Shown here: in pieces, positions 57,415-64,000 of the stretch | Numbering within the stretch: the stretch's first letter is position 1 | How the letters are laid out: each line of letters begins with the position of its first letter | Origin: Termitomyces sp. T153 | Taxonomy: Eukaryota; Basidiomycota; Agaricomycetes; Agaricales; Lyophyllaceae | Assembly (NCBI GenBank): GCA_018296165.2 | Contig: JACKQL020000004.1 | Location: 1,302,001-1,366,000, forward strand | Length of the DNA: 64,000 bases | Reading direction: 5' to 3' | Notes under the pieces: generated by a model | Databases searched by the model: none | Seen by the model: only the letters and a program-made list of their open reading frames with translations | What the model was told of the DNA's origin: nothing | Program-made: the position numbers and the translations under genes

Positions 57415-60400
57415 TCACCCTGCTCTTTCATCCATCTTCAAGGCCTTCACTTCCTTGTTGCTCACAATGTCTTCCCAGCACTCTGATACAGCATTAGCCA
57501 TATCATAGAGCCATTGGCTTCAGCCTCAGGGGCAGTAGGGGTAGCAACATTAGTCACTACTACCACTTCTGTGGGGCTGGGGACAACTTGTGGAGTTGTC
57601 ACTGGTTGGACAGGTGCAGGCAATGCAGGGTCATTGGCATAGTCCAACTCCATGGACTTCTCTGAGGGTGCATTTTCAGAAGACACACCAGAGCTCAATG
57701 GTGGTAGAGTGTCTGTGGACATGGCTACAGTGACTGACAACAAAGGCCCCTCCTCAGTTGGGGCTGCACTTGTGTAAGGAGCCACTGATGAGGGCTCCTC
57801 TGCAGTGGCTTGTGACACTCTCATGACCTCCACAGGTCAGTGCAAGAGGTGAGTGAAAATACCATCCTCACCAATATGCAGCCATTCAGCTGCATCAAGA
57901 GGAGAGTGGCCTCTGCTCTCATGAATTAGGAGGAGCATGTGGAAGTGCTTCCAGTCATCAGTGGTGGGAATATACCACTCATTGTACCCCAGCAGGGGAG
58001 GTGGCACCCCAATGGTTTGGAGTTAACAATGGCATTCATTGTTAACTCATGTGAACAAGTCCATGTGCAGAGCACTCCCAGACCAATAGTGATCAAGAAG
58101 GCATATACCAAAGGTATACATGTGATTCACCCAGGAAGGAGGCACATGGTGAGCCAGGAGGTGACATATTACCTCTGTTTCACTCAGATTGTTAATTTGT
58201 GTAGGCAGCACTTGCAGCCTACATAGAGTGAAAGTGTGGGAAGTAATTGCATCAAACTCCCCTACACCAGATTGGTAGTTGTCTACCACCTCTTGATAGA
58301 GATGTGGCTGAGTGACCACCATGGCAAACAGCCTCATATAGGCCATTTGTGCATGCAGTGTGGTCAGGGCCAGTGTCTGACCCAAAATGTAACTAAAGAC
58401 CAATTGTCAGTCTATGTGCAAGGAGGCATTGATGGCCACACCTCAGTACAGGTTCTGTGAACCTGGGTGGCCATGGTGCATGATGTACTGCACCCATGCC
58501 TTGATGTCAAAGTGATGGCTGATTAGGACTTGATTAAGTCCTGCTCCCCACATATTGTTATCAGTGTGGCCTAGCATGGCCAACAAATGTGAGGGTAAGG
58601 GGACTGGTATCTGATGGCAGTCTCCTCTGGGCAGAGATGTTTCCAATTCTGCTGGAGTTAGCTCCATAGCCCACTTTATGGTGTGGTCTCTAAATGGTGA
58701 AGCCATGAAAAAGGAGATCCAATGGAACTCCTAAAGGAGGAGAGTGGCATGAATCCACTCTCTCATAGTAACCTTAGATCCACCAACCTGAATGAGCTTA
58801 AGGATTAGGCAAATCTGTTCTGAGTTCATAGGCATCCTTCAAGGAGCCCATTTGTACAGAAATTTGTATTGTGGGAATATATGAGATATCCCCACCATCT
58901 TAGTGGAGTGGGCAAAGACCACTTTGTAGCCAACAAAGACTGCATTGGTTGTCAGCAACCAGTAGAAGTTGGGGTGCAGCATACCCCTGAAGTCATTCTG
59001 GCACTCAAAGCACCTGAAAACCAATGTGGTATCCCAGCTGTCTGGTAGGCAGCTGGGTACTGTATCATTCAGATGTTTGAGGTCCATTTTGGACTTCTCA
59101 GCATCAATGGCTAATAGCCATTTGGCATTAGCATTGTGCTACTCCTTGCAACAATGCTCAGTAGCATTGTCATCAGAGTCACTGTCCAAAATATGTCATT
59201 TAGATGTAGGGACATCATCATCATCATCATCATTGCTATCCAAGTCAGATGCTGCTGAGACACCTGCCATTGCTTGGACAGCTGCTTGCTGAGTGACATA
59301 GAATTCTTTGTCATGCAGGTCTTGGTGCACTGGTGGCCTATACTCCTGAGGGAGCACACCAGGCATAATGTAGGTCCTTAATTTGAGGACCTCAATCACA
59401 CCAGCTTCTGCTCCTTGAGGGACATTAGCTGGGAAGGCAATGACCATAGAGTTGTCTGCCTCTATCACTGTTGCAGCTAACTGCCCAGTGCCAGCTCTCT
59501 TTGTGGAGGGCTTTGATGTTCCCTCCTTTGTTGCTGCTAGTTTTGGCAGCTTTACTTGGGCCACCACTGGCTTGGATGGCCTAGCAAAGGATGAGGTTGC
59601 CTTGAAATCAGGGTGCTTGTTCATCCTCTGGTCATCACCAGCAGGCACCATATCATCATAGGGCATGAGTGGTGCCCTCTGGGTTGAGGATTCCTCAACA
59701 AACACAGAAGGCTTCATATGAGCCTTCTTTGCCTCTGGAGGGTTAGGAGGGGTTGCTACATGCTTCCCCTTTCCCAATGCTGAATGGAAGAGGTCTGCAT
59801 GGACCTCATCCCTTCAATTTCAAACAACATCAGGTGCATTCAGAACTTGAGCTAGTGCTGACTGCACTACAGAATTGTTGAGGATGTCAGCACTGACATC
59901 CTCTGGAACTCCAGCTTTGTGAAGCCACTGGAGCAGGTGAGCAAGCTGCTCATCTGCAGCAGTCAAAGGCTCAGGCTCTTTTGCTTTGCCTTTGCCCTTC
60001 TCCTTTGCAGAGATGTGTTGCTCAACTGTTTTCCAGGCAGTCAACAAGGGAGTGCTACTCCTCTGTGCTGGTGTGGGCAGCAACATTGCAGTTGCCTTGC
60101 CCTTTCCTTTGCTAGTTGAGGCAACTGTTGATCACCCCAATGCACTTGATGATGACAAGGACACATCCACTAGATGCTTTCCAGTAGGCAATGGCAGATA
60201 CAACCACTGAGGAGGTGCCAACAACTGCATCAGAGCCATGATTGACTCTGGGCCATCATCATCCACCTCCATTGCATCTGATGCCAATGCTCCAGGGACC
60301 AAGATCCCTACCTGTGATGACATAGTGGCAGGTCATTGTTGACCTGCCATGCCCATTGTATAGTTGGGACCAGTCACTGGGGGTGGGGTCACAACAAACT

Positions 60401-61000
60401 GTGGCATAATGAACTGCTGGAACTCCTGGGACCACACTGGTTGTGTGGCTACAGGGTATCCAAAGTTAAACTGAGGGGGGGCTGGTAGTCCCCCACATCC
60501 TCTCACTGCTCCTTGAGAGGGGGCCAATGGTCCCCCATGCCCTCTGCCTGCTCTGCCTTGTTGAGGGGGCAAACCACATCCCCTTGCTGGTGACTGCTGC
60601 ATTGCCATTGTGTAGCTCAGCAGAGCTACATCTCCTGGCACCATTGGCAGTCCCCCACTTGTGGGCCTTGTGTCCTTTTGAGCTGGGGCTGTTCTTCTCA
60701 TCATTGGGGGTGTTATGTCCCCCAGCACCAAGCCTCCTGCCAATGCAGCAAAGCCTTCAAAGCTAGAGAGTGAAATATTCCTTGACCCTTCCCCTCTTGA
60801 GCTCTCCAAAGCTCAATGAATATTCTGGTGGATCTATGTTCACCTTGTCTGGCTATTTCTTTTTCTTGCCTATGGGGCAAGGATTCAGTCCTCTCTGTAT
60901 GTTGGTGTATAGTACTAATGATGGGTAAGAAGACAAAGTTTAGTTGGACTTTGCACTCAGCCAAAAAATTGGCTGACATAATTGTTATGGCTGCCAGCAT
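57415..61000 (-). pseudogene. Third ORF of element D
   Basis: Uninterrupted by LTRs, so it shows the ORF in full. From the N-terminus: STRIFIELW (near 60830), FEGFAALAGGLVLGDITPPM, Gly/Pro-rich repeats (GRAGRGHGGPLAPSQGAVRG), a Lys-rich segment (KEKGKGKAKEPEP), EYRPPVHQDLHDKEFYV (near 59325), an acidic run (NDDDDDDVP), AKWLLAIDAEKSKMDLKHL, VFRCFECQNDF, YQSGVGEFDAITSHTFTLCR and CHLLAHHVPPSWVNHMYTFG (near 58165), LHMDLFT, and the Ser/Pro-rich end. A stop is at 57417-57415. It is about as long as a typical viral coat gene but has no signal peptide or membrane segment that I can see. Frameshifts and at least six stops are present. Confidence 0.62.
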
Positions 61001-64000
61001 GGTGGCCTGTTGACTTCTAGACCTAAGTCAAGTTAACTTAGACCTTCTAGCCAACTGCACAGGGTGCTGCACACTCTGCAACTCCAGGTATCTGTCCAGG
61101 GCTGCCAAGTCCTTGCAGGTCATGAGGAACTCCCAAGTGGTGTCCCCAAGACTTCAGTGAACCTCAAATTCAAGGTTTTTACCATCCCAACAATGACTTA
61201 CTAGGTCATCAACAAACCATTCCTAGTCATCTGGGGTGCCAAAGTTGTAAGGCTCTGGCATTGCCCTATTGGGAAATAAGGCATTGTTGCTGGCCTTACA
61301 GGAGTGCAGCAGCAACACATGGAACTTAGGATGTATCCTTCATTCCTGGAGTGCCATAGGCAACTCCAACACATAATTGGAGGTCTCACTGTAGGCCTCC
61401 AGAATCCTATATGGCCCAACCCACTTAGGGCAGAGTTTCCTTACTCTGTCTTTAGGTAGGTTGAGGTTTTTCATTGAAAGGTGCACCAATGCATCTTTCT
61501 CTAGTTTGGAATCAGGCCAAAATACTTGTGTTTTTTGCAAACTACATTGAGTCTATTTGACTTAACCAGTCTTTTTGGTCCAGTTGTACCACTATATGCA
61601 GGATCTGACCAACATTCCAGTTGGCACATTCAGTCTGACCATCTGTCTGTGGGTGGAATGATGTAAACATTAGGAGCTTTGCTCCTAACAATTTATGCAG
61701 TTCACACCACCATTTTGACATAAATTTTGAGTCTCAATTGCTGACAATTGAGCTTGGGAGGCCATGCAGCCTCACTAGCTCATGCATGTAAATTCAGGAC
61801 AGCTGCAAAGCTGTCTTTGGTAGTGTGCACTGGAAAATAAGGTGCACCATGCTTGTTATCCAACATATAAATACTCATAGGTAGTTATACTCTTTCAAAT
61901 CAGGGATTGGACCAATAAAGTCTATTTCTATTGGATCCCAGGGCTTAACTAGCACCGGAAGGGAATGTAACTTCCCTGAAGGGAGCTGGTTGCTCCCTTT
62001 TGCCTGCTGGCACAGCTGACAAGTGGTACAAAATGCATGCACATCTGCAACCACTGTCAGACACCAATACCAACAACAAATGTACTCCATTGTTCTCTAG
62101 GCACTAAAATGCCCCATTACATTGTGTGCTTGCTCAAGCACATTAGTCATCAACTTTCAATCATGAGGTATACAAAGTACCTCATGGCCCAAGATGTTGG
62201 TAGTCCAGATTAACTTGTCCTGGATGTGGAAGGACTTATAGTCCTTGAGTTGAGTCATGATGCCCACAAAGAGCTTGTCTTTGCTGTATAGAGATTGGAT
62301 TTGATGGAGGAATTCCCTATCTGTCCTATCCTGGGGTTGTGGGGACTGGGCCATTCCTAGGAATGGCTTCTTCAAGAGACATATTGATCTTGTCCCCTGC
62401 AATATCAGACCCATGTTGAGCATGGGCTGAGTCTCCCTTGCCATCATTACTGGCAGCCAGTATGTGTGCTTCCTCATCACAAATTTTGTGACAATTGTGC
62501 ACTTGTCTGCATCCATGGCTAGGTCTGTTGCAGAGAGCACATATCTAATCTAGTTGCACTTGCATTTCCTGTATGTGTGTAGGGGGCAGATCATCCCCCT
62601 CTGGGTTGATACAAGCATCTGCATGCATGTAGTCATAGACCTGGTGTATGTCTCATGGAGAGTTGCTCTCAAAGTAGTGGGATAAACAGTCTGCTACCTT
62701 AGTCTGCAGGGATCCATCCTTTTTGGGGATGCATAAAAGTGGTGCAGCCTAGTCAGCCACACATGGCTCCCACCAGTTAGCCCACACATAGCAGTCAATT
62801 TTATCCCACAATTGCTGCTGAAGTGACTTAGGGCACCTCAGCATGAAGTATGAGTACCGTTTGGACTCATCAATGAGATTTATCTCATGATTTACTTTGT
62901 GCCAAGGAGGAAGTTCCTCATTTGTTCCATTGACAATGTCTTGGAACTTGTTGTACCACTGCTGTTGAAGGTGCAGAATATTGCCTGCTGATAGCTTGGA
63001 AGGTTGTAACTTTCCCTCAACTATCTTCAGCAAAGAGCAATGCTCTTTCTTGCTTGACTTTGCTAGTGGTACAGGCTTTGTGTACTTATCATGCAAGGCC
63101 ATCAGACAAATTTCTGATTTGTCTGGTATGTTCAGCCAAGCAGGACCATGAGTTGTCCTGCTTATTGCTTCTTTTCATGAGTATTTGAACTTGCTAGGCT
63201 CAGATATTTCATCCTCCATAGCCATTCTATATATTTTGTTCTCAGGGGTTGATCTTCTTACCCCTTCCTGTTGTGTCAGGTCAGCTATGACCTGATTCCA
63301 CTCTTGTGGCATGCATTGGTCATATGCCCATTCCAGGGTAGGCTTTTGGATTGGTCTGTCCCAGATCTTCCTTTCCCTTACCTTTGAAGGGTCAATTCAA
63401 ACCTTCTGGCATACTCTCCCCCCCTCTTGAAGAGTACTCCTTTGATACTCTTCTTTGGATACCACAAGAGATGGGTGATCATTGGGTAGGCTCTCAGTTA
63501 CCCAAAGTTCATCCTCATCCACTACCTCCTCTACAGTGGGCTGCTTGAGTCCACCAGGGAGTCAAGGCTACTTGTTATGCTGCTTCTCCACTGTGTGGAA
63601 GTGTTGTGCATGGCCATTGGCATCCTACAGCTCCAATTTGTGAGCTGAAGTCACCCTTCCATCAATGACCACCTGGTCATTTGTGAAATCCAGGAGAACC
63701 TTATGGGTTCTCATGAATGGTGTCCCTACAATCATATTGTAGTGATCAAAATTTGCAACATCTACATAGACATTGCAAATCTTGCCAAGGACCTTCATGG
63801 TAACCCTGGCACCATAGTTTACTATGGAACAACTTCCAATTGTTCCTAGCTGCAGGGTAATGGGGGTGGCCAATAGTGCCACCTGTCAGCCACATGTGCA
63901 AATAAGGGATTGATTCTGGAGGTGGTACCCCCTGAATCCCACAACATCTACACTCTGTGGCCATTCACTTCTACCCAAGTGATGAGACATTCTTTGTCTC
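61001..64000 (-). pseudogene. Protease and integrase of element D, RT and RNase H deleted
   Basis: Read from the window end: protease with D-S-G-G-T-T-S (about 63930-63910), then ICNVYVDVANFDHYNMIVG (near 63750), a linker with WHKVNHEINLIDESKRYS (62900), then the deletion at about 62700, where IPKKDGSLQTK leads directly into the H2C2 region (VADCLSHYFE). Integrase blocks QAKGSNQLPSGKLHSLP, IDFIGPIPDLKEYNYL (about 61930-61880) and ALVHLSMKNLNLPKDRVRKL follow. The C-terminal domain extends to about 61030. In A the deleted part is 1.05 kb and holds RT and RNase H, so D could not copy itself even if intact. Confidence 0.75.

Larger units (their letters stand above)
56850..64000 (-). mobile_element. 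Element D: reversed, deleted relative of element A (runs off the window)
   Basis: From the 3' LTR (56850-57059, TGTAAC..GATACA on the minus strand) it continues through a third ORF (about 61000-57415), integrase and protease to the window end. Sequence order and content match element A. D lacks the block that corresponds to 9728-10780 of A, so it never had or has lost RT and RNase H. Its CpG content is very low. The left LTR and gag lie beyond 64000. Confidence 0.82.

Noticed and set aside
1..64000. CRISPR arrays, rRNA and tRNA genes
   Set aside because: No regularly spaced repeats with unique spacers, and no cloverleaf-compatible sequence with a T-arm GTTCRA and CCA-side pairing was found; the window is eukaryotic.

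Overview
The window looks like a chromosomal segment of a basidiomycete fungus, most likely an agaricomycete. The evidence is introns of about 50 nt with GT..AG ends, host genes of types common in mushrooms (a cation diffusion facilitator transporter, a short degenerate protein kinase-like gene, a secreted Pro/Ala-rich protein, a PPOX-family protein), and repeat families typical of these genomes. I assign no species.

Layout. Host DNA with normal CpG content occupies about 1-3.7 kb, 46.7-54.5 kb and short bridges. It carries five gene models: a CDF metal transporter (minus), a kinase-like gene with a one-base frameshift, a secreted Pro-rich protein, an acidic nuclear-type protein, and a PPOX/flavin-reductase-like protein (minus). 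The 43 kb between about 3.7 and 46.7 kb is one nest of transposable elements. The outermost layer is a degraded CACTA/Tnp2-like transposase read on the minus strand, N-terminal part at 46.5-42.9 kb and C-terminal part at 4.7-4.0 kb. It is split by E, a deleted chromodomain Ty3 element (4706-42920). E holds A, a Ty3 element (5071-33825), and F, a Ty1/copia element (36108-41651). A holds B, a Ty3 element (15511-32627), which holds C, a young CpG-rich element without pol (25417-31320). A solo LTR of the B family (G) sits in the transposase too. Target-site duplications support every junction: ATATT/ATATC for E, CCCTT/CCCAT for A, CTGC/CCAC for B, AAATG for C, CTCCA for F and ATGC for G.

At the right side, a solo copia-type LTR (TSD GTTCG), a decayed retroelement ORF, a solo LTR (TSD TTAGC) and D, a reversed relative of A that runs off the window, follow the host genes. 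D has lost a block of about 1.05 kb that covers reverse transcriptase and RNase H.

Three points deserve attention. Element B carries a long multi-exon gene on the opposite strand to gag-pol, with a Cys cluster and an acidic tail. Elements A and D share a large third ORF downstream of pol. The old elements have lost nearly all CpG; paired repeats show reciprocal TG/CA differences, the mark of decay of methylated CpG, whereas C is CpG-rich and its LTRs differ by about 1 percent. All gag-pol genes except the C ORF are broken by stops and frameshifts. Intron positions, frame joins and family names come from reading the sequence by eye.
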